This document shows, one piece after another, positions 32,512 to 40,857 of a stretch of DNA of 64,000 nt. The first letter of the stretch is position 1. Each line of letters opens with the position of its first letter. This DNA is from Glutamicibacter sp002979865 (GTDB lineage Bacteria > Actinomycetota > Actinomycetes > Actinomycetales > Micrococcaceae). Under the pieces are notes generated by a model. It worked only from the letters and a program-made list of their open reading frames with translations, was not told the origin of the DNA and did not search any database. The stretch is from contig NZ_CP188297.1 in the NCBI RefSeq assembly GCF_050030965.1, positions 3,658,001 through 3,722,000 on the forward strand. The letters run 5' to 3'. Position numbers and translations under genes: made by a program.

Positions 32512-33444
32512 CTACTTCACCCGCAGCAGCTCAGAGCCCACGGATTCCCTGCGCAATTCGAAAAGCAGAAGGCTCCCCTCAGTGTCCGCGGCTTCCCCAA
32601 GCGCGGTATGGAACACCTTGAAGCTGAGTACCGCGGGGCAGTTGCGTGCGAACATCTGGGCCACGGCGGCTGGCCGGGACCGCTGGCCCGGGGCGTCGAA
32701 GACCATATCGGTAAATCCCTCGGGAACCCAGCGTGCACCAAGGTTGTCGTCGCCATCCAGGGAAGCTTCCTGCTGCTTTTCCCAGCGTTCAACGATCCGT
32801 TCTTCCGAGACATCCTGCGGCGCATACGCCTCCACGATCTGAATCTCGTATCCGGCCTCCTGCAGTTGAGCTGCCAGCTTCTGCGCTGAATCCTCGGACG
32901 CAAGGACCTTGTCAATGACGACATTCAGCCCTTGCTCGAAGCATGCGGCACGCAGGTTCTCGCTGAGCATGGAAGATTCCTCATGCACCAGGCTCGCCAT
33001 GTCCATCGGGAAGAACTGCTCACCGCGCTGCTCGCGCTCTTTGACTTCCCGAGGCTTGAAAAATCCTTCGTAGGTTCCGTCTTCTTGCGCTTCGCGCATC
33101 AGATGCGCCTTGAATTCATCGGCATCGATCACCACATAGTCATCTTCATGACCGCCAAGCAGTTCGCGCAGCAGGCTGCTCTTGCCGGCTCCCGGAGCTC
33201 CGGCAAGCACAACAGCTTGGCGCTGCGCTTTGGCGCTGCCCGATGCCCGCAGTTCCTGGTCGATCAGCCGCCGATGCAACTGGTCGCGTTCCCCGATCGC
33301 CTTCCACGAGCCCGGGGCCACTTCTTCGAACCAGTCAGGGTTGCGCACGGAGATGAACGGTGAATCATTGGCCAGCACTTCTCCGGGCTCATTGAGTTGA
33401 GCAATAGTCTTCAGGTGGTCGGTGATTTCTTGGTCATCTGCCAT
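32512..33444 (-). CDS. Zeta-toxin-fold kinase, no antitoxin gene adjacent
   Basis: A 310-residue P-loop protein resembling zeta toxins. AGAPGAGKSSLLRELLGG (81-98) is Walker A; VVIDADEFKAHL follows and matches the zeta substrate/catalytic region (D-A-D-E-F/x-K), and a later Arg/Lys-rich region may form the lid. Zeta toxins phosphorylate UDP-N-acetylglucosamine and block wall synthesis, and are held by an epsilon antitoxin encoded upstream. No small epsilon-like gene is visible on either side, as in chromosomal zeta-like kinases of unknown role. The roughly 75-residue N-terminal extension with ISVRNPDWFEEVAPGSW could be a regulatory or self-inhibitory part, which is speculation. Confidence 0.8.
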   Translation of the reverse strand: MADDQEITDHLKTIAQLNEPGEVLANDSPFISVRNPDWFEEVAPGSWKAIGERDQLHRRLIDQELRASGSAKAQRQAVVLAGAPGAGKSSLLRELLGGHEDDYVVIDADEFKAHLMREAQEDGTYEGFFKPREVKEREQRGEQFFPMDMASLVHEESSMLSENLRAACFEQGLNVVIDKVLASEDSAQKLAAQLQEAGYEIQIVEAYAPQDVSEERIVERWEKQQEASLDGDDNLGARWVPEGFTDMVFDAPGQRSRPAAVAQMFARNCPAVLSFKVFHTALGEAADTEGSLLLFELRRESVGSELLRVK

Positions 33445-33554
33445 ATTCGAATCCTAATCGGGATTAATCGCGATGACCCCACAGCACGCTGACAGCCGAT
33501 TATCGTATAGTTCGATGATGGGCCCAGTGCCCGCGCACGACGTTAAGGAGACCC

Positions 33555-34244
33555 ATGGCTACCGCACCGCTACCATCTGCAGGCAAAGGCCGAGCCGGGC
33601 GAACCTTCGCGCACATCGGCACCGAGCGCACTCGCTGGCGCGGGCTGATCCACGCCTGGTCCACCCCGGGCATTATCATCATGAGCCTGGTGCTGGTCGT
33701 ACTGGCCAACGGACGCTTGGCGGAATGGACCACCGCGGTCTTCGCGCTCTGCTCGATCCTGCTCTTCGGCACCTCGGCGCTTTACCATCGTGGCAACTGG
33801 ACCGACAAGGTGATGGGGCTCTTCCGCCGGGCCGACCATGCGAACATCTTCCTGCTCATTGCCGGCACCTACACTCCGGTAGCAGCCTTGACCTTGCCCG
33901 GTCCGCAGGCGATCATCGTGCTGTCCGTCATCTGGGCCGGTGCACTGGCCGGAATTGCCATCAAGTCATTCTGGCCCGCGGCACCCCGCTGGGTTGGAGT
34001 CAGCCTCTACATCCTGCTCGGGTGGGGCGCATTGATGCAGTTGCCAGCGTTCTGGGCCGCGAACCCCGCGGTGATGATCCTGATTCTCGCTGGCGGCTTG
34101 GCCTATACGATCGGCGCGGTTTTCTACGCCACCAAACGGCCAAATCCGCTGCCGAGCGTTTTCGGATTCCACGAGCTCTTCCATGCCTGCACCGTCATGG
34201 CCTTCCTGTGCCACTGGACGGCTGTGCTTCTGGTGGCCCTGTAA
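33555..34244 (+). CDS. trhA: TrhA/hemolysin III family membrane protein (PAQR fold)
   Basis: A 229-residue seven-helix protein of the PAQR/YqfA group. Family motifs are HRG-like residues after helix two (FGTSALYHRGNW), DHANIFLLIAGTYTP at helix three and FHELFHACTVMAFLCHW at the last helix, where histidines coordinate a metal. Relatives influence membrane fatty-acid homeostasis or are labelled hemolysin III. It is divergent from the zeta-like gene and is followed by a strong hairpin. Confidence 0.92.
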   Translation: MATAPLPSAGKGRAGRTFAHIGTERTRWRGLIHAWSTPGIIIMSLVLVVLANGRLAEWTTAVFALCSILLFGTSALYHRGNWTDKVMGLFRRADHANIFLLIAGTYTPVAALTLPGPQAIIVLSVIWAGALAGIAIKSFWPAAPRWVGVSLYILLGWGALMQLPAFWAANPAVMILILAGGLAYTIGAVFYATKRPNPLPSVFGFHELFHACTVMAFLCHWTAVLLVAL

Positions 34245-34268
34245 GCGCGCGAACCCGCTGGAAAAAGA

Positions 34269-34305
34269 GATCGCCGCAAGCTCCACGAGGAAGCTTGCGG
34301 CGATC
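34269..34305. terminator. Bidirectional terminator between trhA and MHS transporter
   Basis: GATCGCCGCAAGCT and AGCTTGCGGCGATC form a perfect stem with T-rich ends, between convergent genes. Confidence 0.85.
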
Positions 34306-34327
34306 TTTGGCTGAATCCGGGGCTGGA

Positions 34328-35602
34328 CTAGCGCTGGCCGTAGCGCTTTCGCACGACCACGAGGCCGATCAGCGAAATCACGGCAATTGCCATGTAGTAC
34401 AGGCTCGGTGCATCCAGCGACCCGGTCAGGTCCAGCAGCCAAGTCAGTACCAGCGGGGCGATTCCGCCCAATAGGGTCACGCCCACGTTGTAGGCCACCG
34501 ACAGGCCCGAACCACGGATGGCAGCCGGGAAGAGGTTGGAGAGCAACGCCGGCAGCGGACCGAAGTAGAAGGACATGATCACGCCGAGAACCGCGATCAC
34601 GATCACCATCACGATTACGCTCGGGTTCGAGGTCATCAGCTTGAACAACGGGTAGGCCAGCACGAACGCTGCGACCGCTGCGTAGGTCATCACCCGGGCC
34701 GGGCCAATGCGGTCGGCCAGATGGCCCACCAGCGGGACGCCGCACAATGTGATGATGCCCGCCGAGATGCCGCCCAGGAAGGCCGCGTCGGCAGGGATCT
34801 TCAGGTTCGTGACAGCGAAGGTCGGCATGTACAGGATCATGTACACCGAAATCGTGGCCACGCCAATGGTTGCCGCTGCGGCCAGCAGGCGGCCGTAGTG
34901 CTGGGTGAACAGCGTGCCCAGTGGCGATTTCTCCTTGGCGGCGGAAACGAACTCGTCGGTTTCATCCAGCTTGGCGCGGATGTACAGGCCTACCGGCCCG
35001 ATCAGCAGGCCAACGAAGAACGGCACGCGCCAGCCCCAGCTCTCCAGGGCTTCCGGGCTCAGGCCGGTGGTCAGGAAGTAGCCGAAGGCAGAAGCCAGCA
35101 GCATGGATGCACCCTGGCTGGCGACCTGCCACGAAGAGTAGAACGCCTTCTTGTGCGGTGCGGTTTCGATCAGGAATGCAGTGGCCGTGCCGAACTCGCC
35201 ACCGGCAGAGAAGCCCTGGATCATGCGCGAGAGCAGGATGATCAAGGCACCGGCTACGCCCGCCACCTCATAGGGCGGCGCCACGGCCATGATCAGCGTA
35301 CCGAGCATCATCAGGCCCAGCGTGAGCGTCAGCGCGTTCTTGCGTCCCTTGCGGTCGGCGTAGCTGCCCAGCACCATGCCGCCCAGGGGGCGTATCAGGT
35401 AGGAAATCGCGAAGGTGGCGAAGGTGAGAATCAGCGCGAACGTGCCGTCCGATTCCGGATAGAACACCTTTGCAATGGTGGTCGCGAAGGTGGCATAGAC
35501 AATGATGTCGAACCATTCCAGCGCCGCGCCAATGGAACTGGAAATGACCGCCTTGCGGGCTTTGACGATCTGTTCGGGTGTCGCCTTCACCTCTGCGCTC
35601 AC
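34328..35602 (-). CDS. MFS transporter of the metabolite:H+ symporter (MHS) family
   Basis: A 424-residue twelve-helix permease. The start region VSAEVKATPEQIVKARKAVI precedes helix one with SSIGAALEWFDIIVYA, the typical ExFDF-like MHS beginning, and the loop 2-3 motif GSYADRKGRKNAL is the MFS signature. PxGGxxxGSxADRxGR and GFSAGGEFG support the MHS group, which carries carboxylates, betaines or shikimate. The GTG start overlaps the ArgE-like stop by four bases (GTGA), so it is translationally coupled and may import the ArgE-type substrate or export its product. Confidence 0.9.
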   Translation of the reverse strand: MSAEVKATPEQIVKARKAVISSSIGAALEWFDIIVYATFATTIAKVFYPESDGTFALILTFATFAISYLIRPLGGMVLGSYADRKGRKNALTLTLGLMMLGTLIMAVAPPYEVAGVAGALIILLSRMIQGFSAGGEFGTATAFLIETAPHKKAFYSSWQVASQGASMLLASAFGYFLTTGLSPEALESWGWRVPFFVGLLIGPVGLYIRAKLDETDEFVSAAKEKSPLGTLFTQHYGRLLAAAATIGVATISVYMILYMPTFAVTNLKIPADAAFLGGISAGIITLCGVPLVGHLADRIGPARVMTYAAVAAFVLAYPLFKLMTSNPSVIVMVIVIAVLGVIMSFYFGPLPALLSNLFPAAIRGSGLSVAYNVGVTLLGGIAPLVLTWLLDLTGSLDAPSLYYMAIAVISLIGLVVVRKRYGQR

Positions 35603-36768
35603 GAGCTGACCTGCGCAATCAGCGAATCGATGAAGTTCTCGCACGCCACGATCTGCTCCAGCTCGATGTATTCGTCCGGAGCGTGGGCCTGGGCGATATC
35701 GCCAGGACCGCACACCACGGTGGGGATGCCGGCCGCGGCGAACAGCCCGGCCTCCGTGCCATAGGTGACCTTTTCATCGGTGGCAATGGCGCCGCAGGCG
35801 GCCGCGAAGGACACAATCCCTTCCTCCGCAGCGGTATCCAGTCCCGGAGCGCCCGCCTGCTGGGAGAACTCCACGGAGCAGCTCGGGTTCTGCTCGCGCA
35901 TCTGGGCTTCCAGCTTGGCCGCTTCTTCGCGCAAGCGCGCGGTCAGCGCCTCGCGGTCCACCACCGCGAGCGAGCGGTACTCGAAGAACACCACCGCCTG
36001 CGAGGGAATGGTGTTCACCGCGATGCCGCCGTCGAACTTGTTCACGTTCATGGTGGTGGTCGGTTCGATGAATGCTTCATCGCGCGGGCCATGGTTGCGC
36101 AGCTCGGTCGAAACCTCCTCGACGAAATTCGCGAAGCGCAGCGCATAGGAAATTGCGTTGACCCCCTCGGAAGGCAGCGAGGAGTGCGCTGCGACGCCGT
36201 TGAATTCGGCGCGGAAAACGTTCATCGACTTGTGGCCGCGGATCGCCCGCATGCTCGATGGCTCCCCCACGAAGCATCCGCGAGGCGCCAGTTTCTCGTC
36301 AACAATTCTCTGCACCAGGGACACCGCGCCGACGCAGCCGACTTCTTCGTCATAGGACAGCGCCAGGTGGATTGGTTCGGCAAGTTCTGCGCCGGTGAAC
36401 CGATCCAGCTTGGCCAGGATCACCCCGAGGAAGCCCTTCATGTCGCAGGTGCCGCGGCCATAGAGCTTGTCTGCGCGCACCTGGGCATCGAATGGATCGC
36501 TGCTCCATTTCTGCCCGTCCACTGGCACCACGTCGGTGTGCCCGGAAAGCACAATGCCGCCGGTGCGGGTTCCATCGGCGGCGGGGATGGTGGCCAGCAG
36601 GTTGGCCTTGGTGCCCTCTTCGTTGTGGATCAGCTGGGAGCTGATGCCATAGGCGTCCAGCTTCTTCACGACATTCCCGATCAGCGCAAGGTTGCTGTCG
36701 CGGCTAGTGGTGTCCACGGCGATGAGCTCGTGGATTTCTTTCATGCTTGCTTCGCTGGGCGCGGGCAT
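35599..36768 (-). CDS. argE: Acetylornithine deacetylase / M20 family amidohydrolase
   Basis: A 389-residue dinuclear zinc enzyme. Ligands are visible: H77 in LSGHTDVVPV with D79, D109 in GRGTCDMKG, catalytic and ligand E141-E142 in SYDEEVGC, E168 in FVGEPSS and a late His in AQAHAPDEY. It carries the ArgE-type length and dimer domain. AGGAG six bases before the ATG fixes the start. Because most actinobacteria use the cyclic ArgJ route and this gene is coupled to a transporter rather than other arg genes, it may cleave another N-acyl amino acid; the argE label is a best match only. Confidence 0.8.
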   Translation of the reverse strand: MPAPSEASMKEIHELIAVDTTSRDSNLALIGNVVKKLDAYGISSQLIHNEEGTKANLLATIPAADGTRTGGIVLSGHTDVVPVDGQKWSSDPFDAQVRADKLYGRGTCDMKGFLGVILAKLDRFTGAELAEPIHLALSYDEEVGCVGAVSLVQRIVDEKLAPRGCFVGEPSSMRAIRGHKSMNVFRAEFNGVAAHSSLPSEGVNAISYALRFANFVEEVSTELRNHGPRDEAFIEPTTTMNVNKFDGGIAVNTIPSQAVVFFEYRSLAVVDREALTARLREEAAKLEAQMREQNPSCSVEFSQQAGAPGLDTAAEEGIVSFAAACGAIATDEKVTYGTEAGLFAAAGIPTVVCGPGDIAQAHAPDEYIELEQIVACENFIDSLIAQVSS

Positions 36769-36859
36769 TTCAGCTCCTGGTTCTAGGCGATGATGCTATG
36801 GATTCATGTTTCCATATTGCTCCCGCACCACCTAGAAGATGTCAAAGAATGGCCTCTGG

Positions 36860-37501
36860 CTAGTCGGGAATAACGCCGGCTCCACGCAGATAGTTCAGGA
36901 TCGCGTTCTCGAAGGCCTCTTGCTGGTCCACGGGCCTTGCCGCTTGGCCCAGCGCGACCGACAGGTGGGGGTAGCGGCCTGTTTCCAGCTGGGCGAACAG
37001 CGCCGCCGGGTCTTCGGGCCGCTGCTGGCTTTGCTCATTGAGCGCAAATGCTGCGGTGATGGCGTTGAGCATCGCCAGGCAATGCAGCTTGGCCCCTGCC
37101 TCCAGCCCGCTGCCTTCCAGGGCCGCTAATCCACGTTCCAGGTAGGCCAAGGCGTTCGACCCCATGGACGACTTGCCCATGGCCAGCGAGGGCGCCCAAG
37201 GATGCCTGCGCATGATCTGCAGGCCCTGGGTGGCCAGGCCGAGCAGCTGCTGGGCAGCCGAACCGGCCAGCGATTCCAGTTCATATTCCGCGCTGATCTG
37301 CTCAACCATGAGGCCGGTGAGCTCCTCATGGGATTCAACGTAACGGTACAGGGAGGCGGCTCCTGCTCCGATCTTTGCAGCTACGGCTCTGATGGATACC
37401 GCTCCCATGCCTTCTTCATCGGCCAGCGCGATCGCCGCCTGGGCGATCTTGTCCCGGGAGTGCCGGGGCCTGGGCCCGGTGCGAGGCTGGTTGCCGGTCA
37501 T
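36860..37501 (-). CDS. TetR family regulator divergent from a glycosyltransferase gene
   Basis: A 213-residue TetR repressor. The HTH spans about residues 15-60 (RDKIAQAAIALADEEGMGAVSIRAVAAKIG, SLYRYVESHEEL), of the TetR class with a TetR_C-type large C-domain. The start is supported by GAAAGGA six bases upstream. It faces the glycosyltransferase gene across a 43-bp palindrome whose right arm touches that gene's ribosome site, so it probably represses both itself and the transferase until a ligand, possibly the sugar acceptor, binds. Confidence 0.9.
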   Translation of the reverse strand: MTGNQPRTGPRPRHSRDKIAQAAIALADEEGMGAVSIRAVAAKIGAGAASLYRYVESHEELTGLMVEQISAEYELESLAGSAAQQLLGLATQGLQIMRRHPWAPSLAMGKSSMGSNALAYLERGLAALEGSGLEAGAKLHCLAMLNAITAAFALNEQSQQRPEDPAALFAQLETGRYPHLSVALGQAARPVDQQEAFENAILNYLRGAGVIPD

Positions 37502-37544
37502 CGCTCGTCCTTTCCCGCAGGGCGCGTCGCGCGCCGTGCTCTGG

Positions 37545-37587
37545 CTGTATAGTTAACCGCGAACACTGTTCGCATTTAACTCTACAG
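37545..37587. promoter_or_regulatory. 43-bp palindromic operator between TetR and glycosyltransferase genes
   Basis: The core GCGAACA-C-TGTTCGC is a perfect palindrome, extended by AGTTAA/TTAACT and CTGTA/TACAG with single mismatched positions between the blocks. It ends at the AGGAGG ribosome site of the glycosyltransferase gene. A TetR dimer or pair of dimers could bind it. Confidence 0.85.
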
Positions 37588-37595
37588 GAGGAACC

Positions 37596-38828
37596 ATGCG
37601 CTTGCTGATGATCGCACCGGGAACACGAGGCGATGTCGCGCCGATGGCCGGCCTCGGCCAGAAGCTGGCGCTCCATGGTTTCGATGTATCCATTGCGGCA
37701 AACCCGGCATACAAGGACCTTGCCGTTTCCGCAGGCTGCCGATTCCGGGAGCTCCCCGGCGACATGGGCGCCTTGGTCAAGCCGGCAGCTCCGGGCGCTA
37801 AGGCCAGCCCCAAGGATCTGCGCCGGTACCTCCGGGAGCTCCGGGACTATTTCGAACTGGCAGCTACCGGAACGATGGCCGCAGCCGAGCGAGGTGCCGA
37901 TATCATCATGACCAATGCGGTAGCACCCTATGCCTACGACGTGGCCGAGGCCATGGGCATCCCCGCGATCGGCGCGCACCTGCAACCCATTGAACCCAGT
38001 GCAGCGTACTCGCCCATGGCTTTGGGTGCATCGCGCAGCTTCGGGCCACTGGGCAACAAGCTGCTCGGCCAGCTCTTCGCCGCTTCCAAGGCGCCCTACG
38101 ACCTCCCAGCAAAGCGGGTACGCGAATCCCTGGGATTGCCCGCGCGCAGCCGTATTGCCTCCGAACGCCTTCGCCGCCAGCACCGGAGTCCCATTCTCCA
38201 CGGCTTCAGTTCAGTTATCGTTCCCCGGTCCGCTGATTGGCATGAGGGGATCGTCAATTGCGGGTACTGGTGGCCGCCAGCCGATCCGGCATGGACACCG
38301 TCGCAGAGGCTGCTCGACTTCATCGACGAGGGGCCGGCGCCAGTCTTCATTGGCTTCGGCAGCACACAGGCGCTGGAACCAGACTTCATCACGGATGTTG
38401 CCCGGCGCACCGGAAGACGGACTATCGTGCAAGGGGAACCGGAAATCGACGAACCCGGCATCCTGGGCATCGGCGCGGTACCCCACCACTGGCTGTTTCC
38501 GCAGATGGCGGCCGTCGTGCACCATGCCGGGGCCGGCACCACGGCCGCTGGCCTGCGGGCTGGCGTCCCCGCAGTTCCGGTTCCGGTCTTCACCGACCAG
38601 CCGTTCTGGGCCCAGCGCATCCACCGGCTCGGCGCGGCTGCCGAGCCCATTGCCTACAAGCACTTGACTGCGCAGCGGCTCGCGTCCTCGATTACCGGAG
38701 TCCTGGCCAATGAGGACTTGGCCGATGGCGCCCGGCGAATTGCCCGGCAGCTGGCAGCCGAAACGGACAGCTCGATTCCAGTGATAAGGATCCTCGAACA
38801 GCTGGGCGCCAGGCACCGGCCCAGCTAG
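37596..38828 (+). CDS. GT1-family glycosyltransferase (UGT / sterol- or macrolide-glucosyltransferase type)
   Basis: A 410-residue GT-B enzyme. The N-domain begins MRLLMIAPGTRGDVAPMAGL, where the GTRGDxxP/H loop binds the acceptor; the C-domain has VFIGFGSTQ and the sugar-nucleotide segment VHHAGAGTTAAGLRAGVP with TDQPFWAQRIHRLGA, both GT1 landmarks. The family glucosylates small hydrophobic acceptors such as sterols, macrolides or rhamnolipid precursors. AGGAGG precedes the ATG. With a divergent TetR and a shared palindrome, it is arranged like an inducible resistance or detoxification gene; the acceptor is unknown. Confidence 0.9.
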   Translation: MRLLMIAPGTRGDVAPMAGLGQKLALHGFDVSIAANPAYKDLAVSAGCRFRELPGDMGALVKPAAPGAKASPKDLRRYLRELRDYFELAATGTMAAAERGADIIMTNAVAPYAYDVAEAMGIPAIGAHLQPIEPSAAYSPMALGASRSFGPLGNKLLGQLFAASKAPYDLPAKRVRESLGLPARSRIASERLRRQHRSPILHGFSSVIVPRSADWHEGIVNCGYWWPPADPAWTPSQRLLDFIDEGPAPVFIGFGSTQALEPDFITDVARRTGRRTIVQGEPEIDEPGILGIGAVPHHWLFPQMAAVVHHAGAGTTAAGLRAGVPAVPVPVFTDQPFWAQRIHRLGAAAEPIAYKHLTAQRLASSITGVLANEDLADGARRIARQLAAETDSSIPVIRILEQLGARHRPS

Positions 38829-38894
38829 CCTGGCCGGGACCGGTAGAATTGGAACTCCAGCCCCTCGCAACAGAACAGCTCATGCGCGGTTGCC

Positions 38895-40121
38895 ATGCGC
38901 TTGAGCAACGCTGATCGACAGGGCTATCCCATCGCTTCCCATTCCGCCACCGCCCCTGTGACCGTTTCCTGGGACCACGAAGGAACCAGCACCACAGCCA
39001 TCTGGCTGTCCGCCAATTCCCGCCGGGCACCAGCACACATCGTGGTGGCCGATGACCGCTTGAGCGCGGATGCGGCCATGCGCCACGCGGCCCGCGGCAC
39101 GGCCATGCTGTGGACCGGCGACTTCCACAACGCCAAGCAGCTGCTTGCCGCCATGGACCGGCGCATGGCGGCCGCCAACGCGGCCAAGGCCAGCAGCGCG
39201 AAGGCCAAGAAAAAGGTCCTGGATGATGCGCAGAAGTTCTACGCCATCCGGCAGGCCCGGGCCCAGCGTTCGCGGATGCTGTCGCTGATCCTGGTTCCCT
39301 TGGATTTCCAAGCCGAGGACGGCCTGGCCGCCCTGGACTTGCCCCGGGCGCCGATCGTCGGTCCGGCGGTGGCATTCGGCTACGAGCAGGCCGCGGACCT
39401 GGCTGGACACCGGGCTGTGGCCAGCCTGCAGGAACTAGCTGGCATGCTCAGTGCCCACCAGTGGTTCCTGAAGGGTGTGGACGTTCCGGCACTGGGAGCG
39501 AAAATCCACCCGGCCTACGGGACGTTTATGCCCACCCGTCAGGAATATGTGGATCTGGTGGCGGTGGCTCCGCTGGAGGACCTCTCGCTGGCTTTCGACA
39601 TCGGCACCGGAACCGGAGTGCTCTCGGCAGTGCTGGCCCGCCGCGGAGTCAAGCAGGTCATCGGCACCGACATCCACCAGCGCGCGGTGGACTGCGCCAA
39701 CGACAACTTCGCGCGCTTGGGTATTTCCGGCGCCGCCCGTGCGCAACTGACCAGCATGTTCCCCGAAGGCCGGGCCCCGCTGGTCGTGTGCAATCCCCCG
39801 TGGCTTCCGGGCAGCGCGCCGAGCACCCTGGATGCGGCTATTTACGATCCCGAGAGCAAGATGCTGATGCAGTTCCTGCGCGGATTGCCCGGTCACCTGA
39901 CCGAGAACGGCGAAGGATGGCTGATCATCTCGGATCTCGCCGAGCTGCTGGGCTTGCGTACCCGCGCGCTGCTGCTGGAGGCCATCGAGGCGGCAGGCCT
40001 TGAAGTCATCGACAAGATCGACACCGCGCCAAGGCACCACCGCGCACAGGATGCCCAGGACGTGCTGCATGCGGCCCGTTCGAAGGAAGTCACTTCATTG
40101 TGGAGGCTCAAGGCCAAGTAG
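38895..40121 (+). CDS. Class I methyltransferase with N-terminal partner domain (MTS/RsmC-like, NPPW motif)
   Basis: A 408-residue protein. Residues 1-215 form an alpha/beta domain without SAM motifs, and from about 230 there is a methyltransferase: FDIGTGTGVLSAVLARRG (motif I), IGTDIHQRAVDCANDN and the catalytic NPPWLPG. NPPW/F/Y enzymes methylate amino groups of adenine, guanine or glutamine. A degenerate N-domain before a methyltransferase resembles RsmC/RlmG rRNA guanine methyltransferases, so an rRNA target is possible. It is 66 bp after the glycosyltransferase gene and is followed by a long terminator. Confidence 0.85.
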   Translation: MRLSNADRQGYPIASHSATAPVTVSWDHEGTSTTAIWLSANSRRAPAHIVVADDRLSADAAMRHAARGTAMLWTGDFHNAKQLLAAMDRRMAAANAAKASSAKAKKKVLDDAQKFYAIRQARAQRSRMLSLILVPLDFQAEDGLAALDLPRAPIVGPAVAFGYEQAADLAGHRAVASLQELAGMLSAHQWFLKGVDVPALGAKIHPAYGTFMPTRQEYVDLVAVAPLEDLSLAFDIGTGTGVLSAVLARRGVKQVIGTDIHQRAVDCANDNFARLGISGAARAQLTSMFPEGRAPLVVCNPPWLPGSAPSTLDAAIYDPESKMLMQFLRGLPGHLTENGEGWLIISDLAELLGLRTRALLLEAIEAAGLEVIDKIDTAPRHHRAQDAQDVLHAARSKEVTSLWRLKAK

Positions 40122-40142
40122 CCCCGAGTGCGTTCCATGCAG

Positions 40143-40187
40143 AAACGGCAAAGGTGCCCGCGGAATTCGCGGGCACCTTTGCCGTTT
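40143..40187. terminator. Bidirectional terminator between methyltransferase and CsbD genes
   Basis: A 20-bp perfect stem, AAACGGCAAAGGTGCCCGCG and its complement, with a five-base loop, lies between convergent genes. Confidence 0.9.
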
Positions 40188-40207
40188 AAGCTCCTGCGTG
40201 CCTGTTG

Positions 40208-40402
40208 CTACTTGTCCAGGCCGTCGCGTACGTCCTTGGCCGCATCCTTGACTGACTCGCCGGCCTGTTTGGCTTTCGCAGCGGCTTGGTCCTTAACGCC
40301 TTCAGCCTGCAGGCGTTCATTGCCGGTCGCATCGCCTACGGATTTCTTGGCCTTGCCCGAAACTTCTTGCGCCTTATTCTGGATCTTATCGCCTAGGCCC
40401 AT
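40208..40402 (-). CDS. CsbD family small stress protein
   Basis: A 64-residue highly charged, soluble protein beginning MGLGDKIQNKAQEVSGKAKKSVGDATGNE in outline, which is the CsbD signature (KGxxKEAxGKxTGDxxLxAEG). In Bacillus, CsbD is controlled by the general stress sigma factor; its function is not known. GGAGA eight bases upstream supports the internal ATG over the longer frame. Confidence 0.9.
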   Translation of the reverse strand: MGLGDKIQNKAQEVSGKAKKSVGDATGNERLQAEGVKDQAAAKAKQAGESVKDAAKDVRDGLDK

Positions 40403-40563
40403 TGGAAAATCTCCTTCTGCAGTTGATTCGACAGCGTACCTTCTCCAGCCTAATGGGCCGCGCAGATGATTCACCTGTCCCGGGCCTCTGCATTAGCTGG
40501 CACATTTTCCCGGTTCCTCCCCGGCTGCGCAATTGCGTGTATCCTTGCACGTTCGTCCGGCGA

Positions 40564-40857
40564 TCACACCGCATCCAGCAATGCGCGAAGCTGTTCCTTG
40601 TACTCTTCGAAGGCGGTTCGCCCAGCGCGGGTCAAGGCAATGTAGGTCACTGGGCTGCGCCCCTCCAGGATCTTGTCCACCTTCACGTAGTCACCGTCTT
40701 CCAGCTTGCGCAAATGCGTGGCCAGATTACCCGAGGTCATCGACAGCAGGCCCTGCAGCTTGGGAAACGAGATGCTGTCCCCGGCCCGCAAGGTGTCCAG
40801 GACCGTGACGGTCCTCAGCCGTGCCTGGGCGTGGATCAGCGGGTCAAGCTCCTGCAT
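40564..40857 (-). CDS. Winged-helix transcriptional regulator (HTH_34/ArsR-like)
   Basis: A 97-residue single-domain winged-helix protein: LIHAQARLRTVTVLDTLRAG, recognition helix in MTSGNLATHLRKLEDGDYV, and a wing VDKILEGRSPVTYIALTRAG. This matches the small regulators encoded next to multi-pass membrane proteins in many actinobacteria and Firmicutes. Its start overlaps the end of the upstream membrane protein gene by about 14 bases, so the pair is an operon. It likely controls its own operon; the signal is unknown. A GTG two codons earlier is an alternative start. Confidence 0.88.
   Translation of the reverse strand: MQELDPLIHAQARLRTVTVLDTLRAGDSISFPKLQGLLSMTSGNLATHLRKLEDGDYVKVDKILEGRSPVTYIALTRAGRTAFEEYKEQLRALLDAV

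Noticed and set aside
32512..33554. A complete epsilon-zeta toxin-antitoxin operon
   Set aside because: No small gene of epsilon size lies before or after the zeta-like gene in the same direction; only the kinase part is supported.
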